This document shows positions 6,587 to 13,874 of a stretch of DNA of 13,874 nt, in pieces. The first letter of the stretch is position 1; the number at the start of each line of letters is the position of its first letter. The stretch is from Flavobacteriales bacterium (GTDB lineage Bacteria > Bacteroidota > Bacteroidia > NS11-12g > UBA955). The stretch covers positions 1 to 13,874 of the forward strand of contig CANIZU010000031.1 of assembly GCA_947472115.1 (NCBI GenBank), written 5' to 3'. The notes below the pieces were generated by a model. The model had not been told where the DNA came from, searched no databases, and was given only the letters and a program-made list of their open reading frames with translations. Both the position numbers and the translations under genes were made by a program.

Positions 6587-8605
6587 ATGATTGTAACAGA
6601 AGACCAAATGTATTCCGACAAATCGCATCCTAAGGGATTGTACGTTTTGTTCGTGACCGAAATGTGGGAGCGCTTTAGCTATTACGGCATGCGCGCCTTG
6701 TTTGTATTGTTTATGGCGAAAGCGATGCTATTCGACAAAGCCTTTGCTTCTCAAATTTATGGTAGTTATACCGGTTTGGTTTATTTGACACCGCTTTTGG
6801 GTGGGTATATGGCCGATCGTTATTGGGGCAATCGCAAATCAATTATCATTGGTGGTGTGTTAATGGCCATTGGACAGTTGTTCATGTTCTTTGCAGGTAC
6901 TTATTATCAAGAAATTGAAATTGCAGCTCCATTAATGTTTACTGGATTGGGCTTTTTGATTATTGGAAATGGATTTTTTAAACCCAATATTTCTACAATG
7001 GTTGGACAGTTGTACCAAGCAGGAGATAAGCGGGTAGATTCAGCCTTTACGATATTCTACATGGGTATCAACCTGGGCGCTTTCATCGCACCTTTGTTGT
7101 GCGGTTATTTGGGCGATACAGGCAGTGCTGCTGATTTCCGTTGGGGATTCATGGCTGCATGTGTAGGTATGATTGTCAGCTTGATCCTTTTCATCACTTT
7201 GAAAAACAAATACCTCGTAACACCAACTGGTGAGCAAATTGGAGTAAAACCTAACTCTGCTCGTGAGGTGAAGTCAGAAACTGAAGCTGCTGCGCCTGTG
7301 AATTATACAGCAATGGGTATTTGGGCTGCTGTTTTTGGTGGTTTACTCTATCTGTTCCATTTTCAAGCCGAGATGGATTGGATTGGATCATTTATTTTCT
7401 CATTAACTATTGCTGCACCAGGTTATATCATTACCGACCCAACCTTAAGTAAGGTTGAACGTCAGCGTATCTGGGTAATTTATATAGCAGCATTCTTTGT
7501 GATATTTTTCTGGGCTGCATTCGAACAAGCGGGTGCTTCATTGACCTATTTCGCTGAGGAGCAAACCAATCGTGAAATCTTTGGAACCACTATTCCTACA
7601 TCGTATTTCCAATCAATCAATGCTGTAGCAATTGTCATTTTTGCTCCCGTGTTTGTTTGGTTGTGGGGTTGGATGGGCAAGAGAAACATGGAACCGGCAT
7701 CACCTTTTAAACAAGCCATGGGATTGTTCTTATTGGCGATGGGTTACTTGGTAATCGCATTCGGTGTTAAAGGCATCGATCCTAGCACAAAATTGAGTAT
7801 GGTTTGGTTGGTGTCTTTGTATACGATTCACACTTTTGGTGAGTTGTGTTTATCGCCTATCGGACTTTCTATGGTGAACAAATTGGCACCAGTGAAATTG
7901 GCTTCTTTGTTGATGGGCGTTTGGTTCCTATCAACCGCTGCGGCCAATAAATTTGCAGGAACTTTAAGTGCTTTGTATCCTGAAGAAGTAAAAATGGAAA
8001 AGCGTTATTCTGCCAAAGCCGATGCTTCTGTGATGGCAATGTTCAGCGTAAATATGCTTGATACCAATGTATGGAAAGCAGATCCAAAAGGAACTTATTC
8101 TTTGGCTACAGCGACGGTAAAAACGGTGAAGGCTGCAGATGCTGAAACGGATTCAATGGTTGCTTTGACCATGAATAATGTTGCCGCCGCGGATAACTCC
8201 AAACACGTATGCACAGACTCATGCATGAGCAGTGGGACTTGTCCAATGCACAACAAACCCTTTGTGGCTGCGGTGACAAAAAATATCTCTGTTTTCCATT
8301 TGAAAGTAATCAAATCGAATAACAAGTATTTTGACCGTGCAATGTTGTTAAACGATACTACGCTTATCACACATGATTCAGTAGATGTCGTTACGAACGT
8401 AAATGGTGTAAAGACCGCTACCAAGCAGGAGAGATTGCAGACATGGAATTTGAAGCCTGAAAAACCATTTTTTATTCATCATGATTTCAAAATCGTAACG
8501 CTTTATGATTTCTTCATGTTGTTCGTATTTATGGCGGGAGCCGCATCAATCGTATTGTTCTTTTTGAGTGGTAAACTCTTGAAGATGATGAATGGCGTGC
8601 GGTAA
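6587..8605 (+). CDS. POT/PTR2-family proton-coupled peptide transporter with large periplasmic insertion
   Basis: Inner-membrane symporter of the POT family, which takes up di- and tripeptides with protons. The hallmark ExxERFxYYG motif is at 25-34 (Glu25, Glu28, Arg29), followed by FFKPNISTMVGQLY (130-143), the PTR2 signature FYMGINLGAFIAPLLCG (157-173) and FWAAFEQAG (308-316). I count about 14 hydrophobic segments including the two extra bacterial helices (about 240-282). At 672 residues it is well above the usual bacterial length of about 450-550. The excess is one stretch of about 170 residues (466-638) between the next-to-last and last membrane helices (final helix about 640-664). By POT topology this loop faces the periplasm. 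It contains Cys542, Cys546, Cys552 and His555, the last two in CPMH. Met1 (6587) or Met8 (6608) could be the start. The gene is divergent from lpxD and ends before the terminator hairpin at 8648. Confidence 0.9.
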   Translation: MIVTEDQMYSDKSHPKGLYVLFVTEMWERFSYYGMRALFVLFMAKAMLFDKAFASQIYGSYTGLVYLTPLLGGYMADRYWGNRKSIIIGGVLMAIGQLFMFFAGTYYQEIEIAAPLMFTGLGFLIIGNGFFKPNISTMVGQLYQAGDKRVDSAFTIFYMGINLGAFIAPLLCGYLGDTGSAADFRWGFMAACVGMIVSLILFITLKNKYLVTPTGEQIGVKPNSAREVKSETEAAAPVNYTAMGIWAAVFGGLLYLFHFQAEMDWIGSFIFSLTIAAPGYIITDPTLSKVERQRIWVIYIAAFFVIFFWAAFEQAGASLTYFAEEQTNREIFGTTIPTSYFQSINAVAIVIFAPVFVWLWGWMGKRNMEPASPFKQAMGLFLLAMGYLVIAFGVKGIDPSTKLSMVWLVSLYTIHTFGELCLSPIGLSMVNKLAPVKLASLLMGVWFLSTAAANKFAGTLSALYPEEVKMEKRYSAKADASVMAMFSVNMLDTNVWKADPKGTYSLATATVKTVKAADAETDSMVALTMNNVAAADNSKHVCTDSCMSSGTCPMHNKPFVAAVTKNISVFHLKVIKSNNKYFDRAMLLNDTTLITHDSVDVVTNVNGVKTATKQERLQTWNLKPEKPFFIHHDFKIVTLYDFFMLFVFMAGAASIVLFFLSGKLLKMMNGVR

Positions 8606-8647
8606 TTAGCCACAAGTAAAGATTATCATAAACTTGTCGTTTAGAAC

Positions 8648-8679
8648 AAAAAGAGGGAGCCATTTGGCTCCCTCTTTTT
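8648..8679. terminator. Bidirectional intrinsic terminator hairpin
   Basis: AAAAAGAGGGAGCC (8648-8661), a 4-nt loop ATTT (8662-8665), then the perfect reverse complement GGCTCCCTCTTTTT (8666-8679). The GC-rich core is flanked by an A-run and a T-run, so the structure works as a Rho-independent terminator in either direction. It sits between the convergent transporter (ends 8605) and folC (ends 8699) and probably ends both transcripts. Confidence 0.9.
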
Positions 8680-8698
8680 GTTTCAATTCCGTTTCAAT

Positions 8699-10015
8699 TT
8701 ATTGTAAATGGGTAAGTAAATCGGCAACTACAAATGTGCTGCCCCCAACATAGATCGAATCTTGAGGCCTAGCATCTTTCAATGCTTGTATATAAGCCGA
8801 TTTGACATCCTCAAAAAAGGTTCCATCCAATCCCATTGCTTTTCCTTCTAATGCTAGCACATCAGAAGCCAATCCCCTCAGCACACTGGGTTTGCAAAAG
8901 TAATAAATTGCCTCTTTTGGAAGTAAGGCTAGGATGGTTCGTCGGTCTTTATCAGACACCATACCCCAAACCATTCTAATCACTGGAGGTTGAGCGCTTG
9001 GATCGGTTGCCGCAGTATGATTCTCAATCAATCTGCGTTTCCAAAGCTCCACGGCCTTGGTGTATTGATCAAGCAATTGCGACATCGTGTTTTGTACACC
9101 ATCAGAATTGTGGGCCGTATCGGTAACTGTCCAAGGGGTATTAGAAATCACCTCCCAGCGACCGCGTAATCCGGATAGGGCTACTATATTTTCTAAGGCT
9201 TGAAGAATTAAACTACGCTTCAATGGGAGCCACAAGTCTTTTAATGCCTCGATGGCGCAAGCAAATGTCTGAATATTCTCAAGCTGATAACTGCCCTTTA
9301 AGGCTAAATGTCTGATAAAGCCAATGTCTACCGCCAAATCATGATATATTTTAGCACCATTTTCCGTGGAAACGGCCTTCATGACATCCATCGCTTCTTC
9401 ACGCATCGGACCCAAAGCAACTGGGATACCACTTTTAATGATTCCAGCTTTTTCTGCTGCGATTTTCTCAATGCTATCGCCCAAGAGATCCATATGGTCC
9501 CAGCCAATATTGGTAATCACAGATAGGATAGGAGTAATCACATTGGTACTATCCAACCTTCCTCCGAGTCCCACTTCAATCACCCCAATATCGATTTTCT
9601 CGGCTTTAAAATGATAAAAAGCCAAAGCAACCGTGATTTCAAAAAACGAAGGTTTGATTCGATCCAACGTTTCATGGATCTCATTCATGAAATCAATTAC
9701 CGTTTTCTCTTCGATGCATTTTCCATCGATGCGAATGCGCTCTGTGAAGTCTAATAGGTGAGGAGAGGTGTAAAGCCCCGTTTTGTATCCGTGTTGCGTT
9801 AAAGTGGCTGCAATCATGCTAGAAACTGAGCCTTTGCCATTGGTTCCAGCGACATGAATCCATTTTTGATCTCGGTGAGGATTGCCGATGGCCTCAAGCA
9901 ATGCAATCGTATTGTTTAAATCAGCCTTGTAAGCAGCTTTCCCAATGTTATGAAACATCGGTAACTGACTAAACATGTAGTCCAGGGTTTCACTATACGA
10001 GGTAAACCTCGACAT
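8699..10015 (-). CDS. folC: FolC, bifunctional dihydrofolate synthase/folylpolyglutamate synthase
   Basis: Cytoplasmic Mur-ligase-family enzyme that joins glutamate to dihydropteroate and extends the polyglutamate tail of folates. The 438 residues show the P-loop GTNGKGS (57-63), TSPHLLDFTERIRI (83-96) of the substrate loop, EVGLGGRLDSTN (147-158), GWDHMDLLG followed by AAEKAGIIK, where Lys189 is the likely carbamylated lysine, GLRGRWEV (282-289) and DTAHN (299-303, in place of the more common DGAHN). Length and motif order fit the whole family with no truncation. Its ATG (10015) shares one base with the TAA of the TonB-like gene (TAATG), which suggests translational coupling. It is the last gene of a minus-strand operon and ends next to the hairpin terminator. 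From general knowledge, folC next to a tonB gene is a familiar arrangement in Bacteroidota. Confidence 0.95.
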   Translation of the reverse strand: MSRFTSYSETLDYMFSQLPMFHNIGKAAYKADLNNTIALLEAIGNPHRDQKWIHVAGTNGKGSVSSMIAATLTQHGYKTGLYTSPHLLDFTERIRIDGKCIEEKTVIDFMNEIHETLDRIKPSFFEITVALAFYHFKAEKIDIGVIEVGLGGRLDSTNVITPILSVITNIGWDHMDLLGDSIEKIAAEKAGIIKSGIPVALGPMREEAMDVMKAVSTENGAKIYHDLAVDIGFIRHLALKGSYQLENIQTFACAIEALKDLWLPLKRSLILQALENIVALSGLRGRWEVISNTPWTVTDTAHNSDGVQNTMSQLLDQYTKAVELWKRRLIENHTAATDPSAQPPVIRMVWGMVSDKDRRTILALLPKEAIYYFCKPSVLRGLASDVLALEGKAMGLDGTFFEDVKSAYIQALKDARPQDSIYVGGSTFVVADLLTHLQ

Positions 10016-10851
10016 TAAAAAGATTTCGTTACGTTTAATGTCACCAATGCACTTTCACCGCAGCCTTCACCATTCTTGTCGAATTTAGAATCATTCAAGA
10101 AATCACGGAATATTCGCATCATATCGTTGTCATCGCCATTCCAGGAAGTGCCTTTCACATTCCATTCAACCACACTATATTTTCCATTACAGTCAATTCT
10201 AACCCTGGCGATAATTATTCCAAATGCATCTGTTCTTGGGTTGTCGTAATTGGACGACATTGCATATTTCTTAAATGTATTGGTGAAATTCTTACCACCC
10301 TTGTTTCCAGTCATACGATCGCCATAATTACCCGTAACACCGCCATTATTTCCACCTTTGCCTGAGCCAGTACTTCCACTTCCGTTTTTCCATCCATTCG
10401 GATCACCTTCGCCACCTTTACCACCGCGTTTTCCAATTTTGGTCATATCGACCTTGATTTTTGGATTGTCCGATGCAGGTCGATCAGAACTAGGAGGATC
10501 AATAGGAGGTAAACTTGTAGTTTCTGGATTCGCTTCACTCGTAACTACTGGTCCTGCGCCACCACTTTGTGGTTGATTGGATTTGGGTCCTTCTGAAGGA
10601 TCACCGCCCAATTTGGGTGGAGTTGGAGATGGGCCACCATCGGTAGGACGACCAAAACTAGGGTCTTCCACCATTCCGAAATCCAAAATCAACGCACCTT
10701 TTTTATTCTCAAATGGAGGATTAGGAATCGAAATGTGCACAAAATACAGCATGAATAGAATGATTGCAGACGCAACCAGAGCTATCACCCATGAAACAGC
10801 GCGCTGGCCGTTCGTGGTCCTTAGGTTTTCCTCAATTTGATAATGTGCCAT
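10015..10851 (-). CDS. TonB-like energy transducer protein
   Basis: Inner-membrane-anchored protein of 278 residues that probably spans the periplasm and passes energy to an outer-membrane partner. There is one N-terminal membrane helix (about 18-39, after a charged 17-residue cytoplasmic start), a Pro-rich region (about 63-130), a Gly/Asn/Lys-rich low-complexity stretch (about 140-190), and a C-terminal domain (about 205-278). The latter reads GIIIARVRIDCNGKYSVVEW, a divergent form of the TonB C-terminal pattern (V/I-x-V/I-x-I/V-D-x-NGK), and ends with strand LVTLNVTKSF. Cys221 and Cys264 could form a disulfide. The start overlaps the TGA of the upstream HU/SPOR gene by one base (TGATG), and the stop overlaps the folC start. 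No ExbB or ExbD is in the window. The TonB assignment rests on architecture plus a weak C-terminal match; I would not name a specific receptor. Confidence 0.72.
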   Translation of the reverse strand: MAHYQIEENLRTTNGQRAVSWVIALVASAIILFMLYFVHISIPNPPFENKKGALILDFGMVEDPSFGRPTDGGPSPTPPKLGGDPSEGPKSNQPQSGGAGPVVTSEANPETTSLPPIDPPSSDRPASDNPKIKVDMTKIGKRGGKGGEGDPNGWKNGSGSTGSGKGGNNGGVTGNYGDRMTGNKGGKNFTNTFKKYAMSSNYDNPRTDAFGIIIARVRIDCNGKYSVVEWNVKGTSWNGDDNDMMRIFRDFLNDSKFDKNGEGCGESALVTLNVTKSF

Positions 10852-12053
10852 CAGTTATTCCAGTCTAACGCAATATCGGATACAGATAATGTGCCCGTTG
10901 GCAATATTTTGATTGTCTCAGCGAAATCACTTGCCAATCTATCCGATTCAAATCTGCCCAATACTACCTTATATAAGCTCGATTTTTTTCCTTTAATCAA
11001 ACATGCATCAATTCCCAATCGCTGCCACAAAAGACATTCCCTTTCACCCAAAGAAGGGGTGAGGTACGCGCCGCCAACGATTACAAATTTTCCTTTTATG
11101 TTGATATTGGCTTTTTTAAATTCAGCAATACCATCAATTCCTTTAGCATATTTCAATTGGTGAGAAATGACTGTGGATTTGGCTAATTTATCGTCCCCTT
11201 CACTTTCGTCGACAATAATAAACTTGTCAATATTCGATTTGATAGGAGTATTTAACTTGATTTTTTGACTGTCTTGAGGAAGCAACGAAGCCATGTCATT
11301 GCCAGTGCTAACCGACCATATCTGAGCGATACTCAGTAATACGCCGGCACCAATACTAATGATTGCAAACGATGCCGCCATTCTCCACAAAAGGGGTGTT
11401 TTCCTATTGGATTCAGTAAATTCACTATGGTGTTGATCCACAGAAGATTCAGGAACAACCGCAGTAATATCCATGCCAACTTCTAACTGTTCAGCATTTT
11501 CAGTTACGAATTCAATCACGCGGGTCTCTGTCACGTCATCAGCGCGATCAACTGACGGTGCTTCAATACTTGCTATAGGCTTGATTTCAACAGTTCTGGG
11601 TTGATTGCTTTCAGAGCGATACACAGGAATATCCTTCCAGTGCCAATCGATGACGGGCAAACCAAACGTTTCCTTGCTTAAATTCAATGTAGGGCTGGCC
11701 AAGAAAAACAAATCACCAATGGCGTTTCTATGAAATTTCCCTAAGTCACCCATCGAAATGGCGTGAGTAGAAGTGCAATTATTAGTAAGGACATTGAATT
11801 CTGTCACCAAAAGATTTGATGATTGTCTGAACTGTAAACCACTGATCTCCCGAAGTTCATTAGAAACAAATCCATCGTCCTCTTGGATATTGGAATTAAA
11901 GAAAAGGGTATGAACACTAGGCTTAAGTTGACCAGAAAAAGGGTTGGCCATGCCATAGTTTTTGCGAAGGATAAACGCCCCGAAACCTGGAATAACAGCA
12001 CATTCGTGTTTATATAAAACACGGGTGATTGCCATTATTACTAGGGTATTCAT
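10851..12053 (-). CDS. HU-CCDC81 / SPOR-domain membrane protein
   Basis: Single-pass inner-membrane protein of 400 residues. The N-terminal half looks like two bacterial HU-CCDC81 domains: the first (about 1-65) has LYKHECAVIPGFGAF (13-27) and HTLFFNSNIQEDDGF (48-62), both typical; the second spans about 66-135 with ISMGDLGKFHRN (99-110). HU-type domains are DNA-binding in their best-known relatives. An acidic linker (about 146-218) leads to one membrane helix (about 224-248). The periplasmic part ends in a SPOR-type domain (about 320-395: KFVIVGGAYL, LGIDACLIKG, YKVVLGRFES), a fold that binds denuded peptidoglycan glycans at division sites. The likely topology is HU domains in the cytoplasm and SPOR outside, which could tie the nucleoid to the cell wall; that link is an inference. 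The gene starts 33 bp after the outer-membrane barrel gene and overlaps the TonB-like gene by one base. Confidence 0.85.
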   Translation of the reverse strand: MNTLVIMAITRVLYKHECAVIPGFGAFILRKNYGMANPFSGQLKPSVHTLFFNSNIQEDDGFVSNELREISGLQFRQSSNLLVTEFNVLTNNCTSTHAISMGDLGKFHRNAIGDLFFLASPTLNLSKETFGLPVIDWHWKDIPVYRSESNQPRTVEIKPIASIEAPSVDRADDVTETRVIEFVTENAEQLEVGMDITAVVPESSVDQHHSEFTESNRKTPLLWRMAASFAIISIGAGVLLSIAQIWSVSTGNDMASLLPQDSQKIKLNTPIKSNIDKFIIVDESEGDDKLAKSTVISHQLKYAKGIDGIAEFKKANINIKGKFVIVGGAYLTPSLGERECLLWQRLGIDACLIKGKKSSLYKVVLGRFESDRLASDFAETIKILPTGTLSVSDIALDWNN

Positions 12054-12086
12054 ATTACAATATTACGGCTAATTTTTAAATCTTTA

Positions 12087-13808
12087 TCAAAACAACGACA
12101 GTGAAAGTCCACCCATCACCGTTAAACCATAATTTTTATAACCATACCACTGCTGATATTGATTGTTTAAGAGGTTACTACCTTGGATCCAAATTCTTCC
12201 TTTACCCGAAAGTCTGTAATCGAGTCGCGCATGAATGTCCATATATCCTGGTATTTCCTTGGTTTGAGGCTTGCCATTTACGATGACCTGATTTCGACGC
12301 TTGCTTACACCGTCTAAGCCACACTGAATTTCGATTGATTTACCCAAGTAATATTGACCTGATACACCATAGGTAAGAGAGGGTAGATGCCAAGCGTAAT
12401 CATTTCTATCCACGTTGTAACTTATCACTTTGGCATTGGCGGACAATTTCAACTGCTCGCCAATTTTATACTTGACCAAACTCCTAAAATACACACTGTT
12501 TACATCGGCATAGATGAATTGTAAAGAACCTAAACTATCGGACATTACCTTTTTCTTGCCTGAAACCATCAAAGAATCGGCTCGCGAGACAACCAAAGCG
12601 AAGTTTGAAGAAGAGTTGCCTCCAAAATCCAAAGCAAATTCAGCGTTTTCAGTGATTTTCCCTTTTATGCCTAAGTATCCGTTGAATTGCTCGTATGTGT
12701 TTTTAATAGATACTGAATCGCCACTAAATGGCATAAATGAATTCATTCTACGGAAACTATTCTTCTTTAATCCCCCGTCAATTCCACCATAGATTTTCAA
12801 GTTGAGTCCTGTAAGCGTCTTTTCCACTTCTAGGTAAGGGTTTACATATAATTTGCTTGTCGTTTTTAGTGTATCGATGGTCTGTGTCCAATTTGTTAAT
12901 AGCACACCAAATTTCACATCCAACTTAGTGGGTTGATGGTTGAATTTTACATAGGGCAAGGCATCAATAAATAACTGTTTGTTTTGACTCAAACCATTGA
13001 ATTTGTTGGTGTCTGGCTTTTGCTGCATATCTAAATATGTCGCACTTAAATCAGCGCCCCAAATTACATTTTTCAATCGATGAGAAACATTGAGATAACC
13101 GCTAAAATCCATTTCCTTTTGACTGAAAGAACCTGTATTGAATGCTTGGGCGGCAATACCTGTATGGACTGAAGGCCTTTTGCCGTTGGCAATCAAATCG
13201 TAATCGATACCTAGTCCAAAATGGTTGCTAATTTTACCAGTACTTGTAATACTTGGCTTATCATAGGCAGAATCTTTGGCGAAGTAATTTATCTTGTCGA
13301 TGTTGTAGAAAATCTTTGTTTCCAAACCTGAGTTTTGGAAGTACTTAGCTCCTTGCAATTGGAATTTATTGGTAGAAAATTCTCGAATAGAATTGGCTGG
13401 GTTGGCATTTAAGTGTAGTCCACTGAAATTATAGCTGTAATTAGGGTTGGATTTACTACTGAGATATAGTTCACCGAGGATATGTCCATAATTTCCACCG
13501 CCAATTCTTGCGTAATTTGACAAGTAAACAGAATCAGAACTCTTGTCCTTTAGTTTTTCAGGCTGAACTGGACGAATAATCTTTCTCGTATTCCAGGCGA
13601 ATTCTGGTGTTTCGAACTTGACGTTGATTTTAGGATTTTCTGAGCGAGGGACAATAGGGTCAAGTACCAACTTTGAGGATGGGATTAGTTTCGGCTCGAA
13701 TTTGGTGGTTACCTGACGCGACGAGTTGTCGATCCCTCGATTTCCTGGTTGGGCAATAATAGACGCACTTGCAAGCGTTGTAAGTCCAATTAGAATGACA
13801 CTTTTCAT
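12087..13808 (-). CDS. Outer-membrane beta-barrel protein, TonB-dependent-receptor-like, no plug
   Basis: Predicted outer-membrane protein of 573 residues. Signal peptide 1-19 (MKS, hydrophobic core, cleavage before Gln20). Residues about 31-90 form a Pro-rich, charged periplasmic-type stretch. From about 95 onward the chain alternates polar and hydrophobic residues as in transmembrane strands (for example VYLSNYARIGGGNYGHILGE, 94-113), and it ends with GSNLLNNQYQQWYGY and a final Phe, both typical of TonB-dependent receptor C-termini. No plug domain or TonB box is evident and there is too little room for a standard plug. The segment NYARIGGGNYG resembles a Bacteroidota family often labelled TonB-dependent receptor (NYATLGLGNYG, from memory). 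I chose the ATG at 13808; an in-frame GTG at 13847 would put 13 residues before the signal peptide. It is the first visible gene of the operon ending in folC. Substrate unknown. Confidence 0.8.
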   Translation of the reverse strand: MKSVILIGLTTLASASIIAQPGNRGIDNSSRQVTTKFEPKLIPSSKLVLDPIVPRSENPKINVKFETPEFAWNTRKIIRPVQPEKLKDKSSDSVYLSNYARIGGGNYGHILGELYLSSKSNPNYSYNFSGLHLNANPANSIREFSTNKFQLQGAKYFQNSGLETKIFYNIDKINYFAKDSAYDKPSITSTGKISNHFGLGIDYDLIANGKRPSVHTGIAAQAFNTGSFSQKEMDFSGYLNVSHRLKNVIWGADLSATYLDMQQKPDTNKFNGLSQNKQLFIDALPYVKFNHQPTKLDVKFGVLLTNWTQTIDTLKTTSKLYVNPYLEVEKTLTGLNLKIYGGIDGGLKKNSFRRMNSFMPFSGDSVSIKNTYEQFNGYLGIKGKITENAEFALDFGGNSSSNFALVVSRADSLMVSGKKKVMSDSLGSLQFIYADVNSVYFRSLVKYKIGEQLKLSANAKVISYNVDRNDYAWHLPSLTYGVSGQYYLGKSIEIQCGLDGVSKRRNQVIVNGKPQTKEIPGYMDIHARLDYRLSGKGRIWIQGSNLLNNQYQQWYGYKNYGLTVMGGLSLSLF

Positions 13809-13874
13809 GTAATTACAAAATTCAATCAAAGCTTTGTTAGGATACACACCGTTTTTGAGGGTGTCTAAAAAATA

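Noticed and set aside
8612..8637. Inverted repeat ACAAGT...ACTTGT after the transporter stop
   Set aside because: Only 6 bp with a 14-nt loop and no T-run; the perfect hairpin at 8648-8679 explains termination.
10358..10840. Two adjacent plus-strand open frames (10358-10576 and 10577-10840) opposite the TonB-like gene
   Set aside because: They are antisense shadows of its Gly- and Pro-rich coding sequence, have no start context, and their products are low-complexity.
13827..13834. Minus-strand AAGCTTTG upstream of the outer-membrane barrel as a -7 box
   Set aside because: One mismatch and no -33 element at the right spacing; the true promoter could also lie beyond the window edge.
13809..13847. 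GTG start at 13847 for the outer-membrane barrel
   Set aside because: It would bury the signal peptide behind 13 polar residues; the ATG at 13808 gives a standard signal sequence.
13846..13864. Inverted repeat ACACC...GGTGT near the right edge
   Set aside because: A 5-bp stem with a 9-nt loop is expected by chance and has no T-run on the minus strand.

Overview
The window looks like chromosomal DNA of a member of the Bacteroidota. Evidence: a secreted protein with a C-terminal type IX secretion (T9SS) sorting domain, the LpxC-FabZ fusion typical of the phylum, an HU-CCDC81/SPOR membrane protein, a TonB-like protein, a good match to the phylum's TTTG / TAnnTTTG promoter, and starts without strong Shine-Dalgarno sequences. 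The DNA is fairly AT-rich. I see no sign of mobile DNA, no tRNA or rRNA, and no CRISPR array. I cannot name a genus.

Layout, left to right: (1) the first 32 codons of a minus-strand gene that runs off the left edge, most likely murF (1-97), with a near-perfect promoter almost touching its start codon. (2) A plus-strand, secreted, calcium-loop (VCBS/FG-GAP) repeat protein with a T9SS tail (266-2545). (3) A minus-strand operon for the first steps of lipid A synthesis, transcribed lpxD, lpxC-fabZ, lpxA, then a stand-alone ABC ATPase (6440 down to 2523). The last gene overlaps the end of the secreted-protein gene by 23 bp, tail to tail. (4) A plus-strand POT-family peptide transporter (6587-8605) with an unusual insertion of about 170 residues carrying a Cys/His cluster. 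(5) A perfect 14-bp hairpin that can serve as a two-way terminator (8648-8679). (6) A second minus-strand operon, transcribed outer-membrane beta-barrel, HU-CCDC81/SPOR membrane protein, TonB-like protein, folC (13808 down to 8699). Its last three genes are joined by one-base stop/start overlaps.

The theme is the cell envelope: peptidoglycan precursor synthesis (murF), lipid A (lpx genes), protein export to the surface (T9SS substrate), peptide uptake, and a possible trans-envelope module made of an outer-membrane barrel, a peptidoglycan-binding SPOR protein with a cytoplasmic HU-like end, and TonB. The housekeeping genes are ordinary. The parts most worth a second look are the barrel/HU-SPOR/TonB module, the transporter insertion, the possibly leaderless murF transcript, and the ABC ATPase that lacks the usual Q-loop and H-loop residues.
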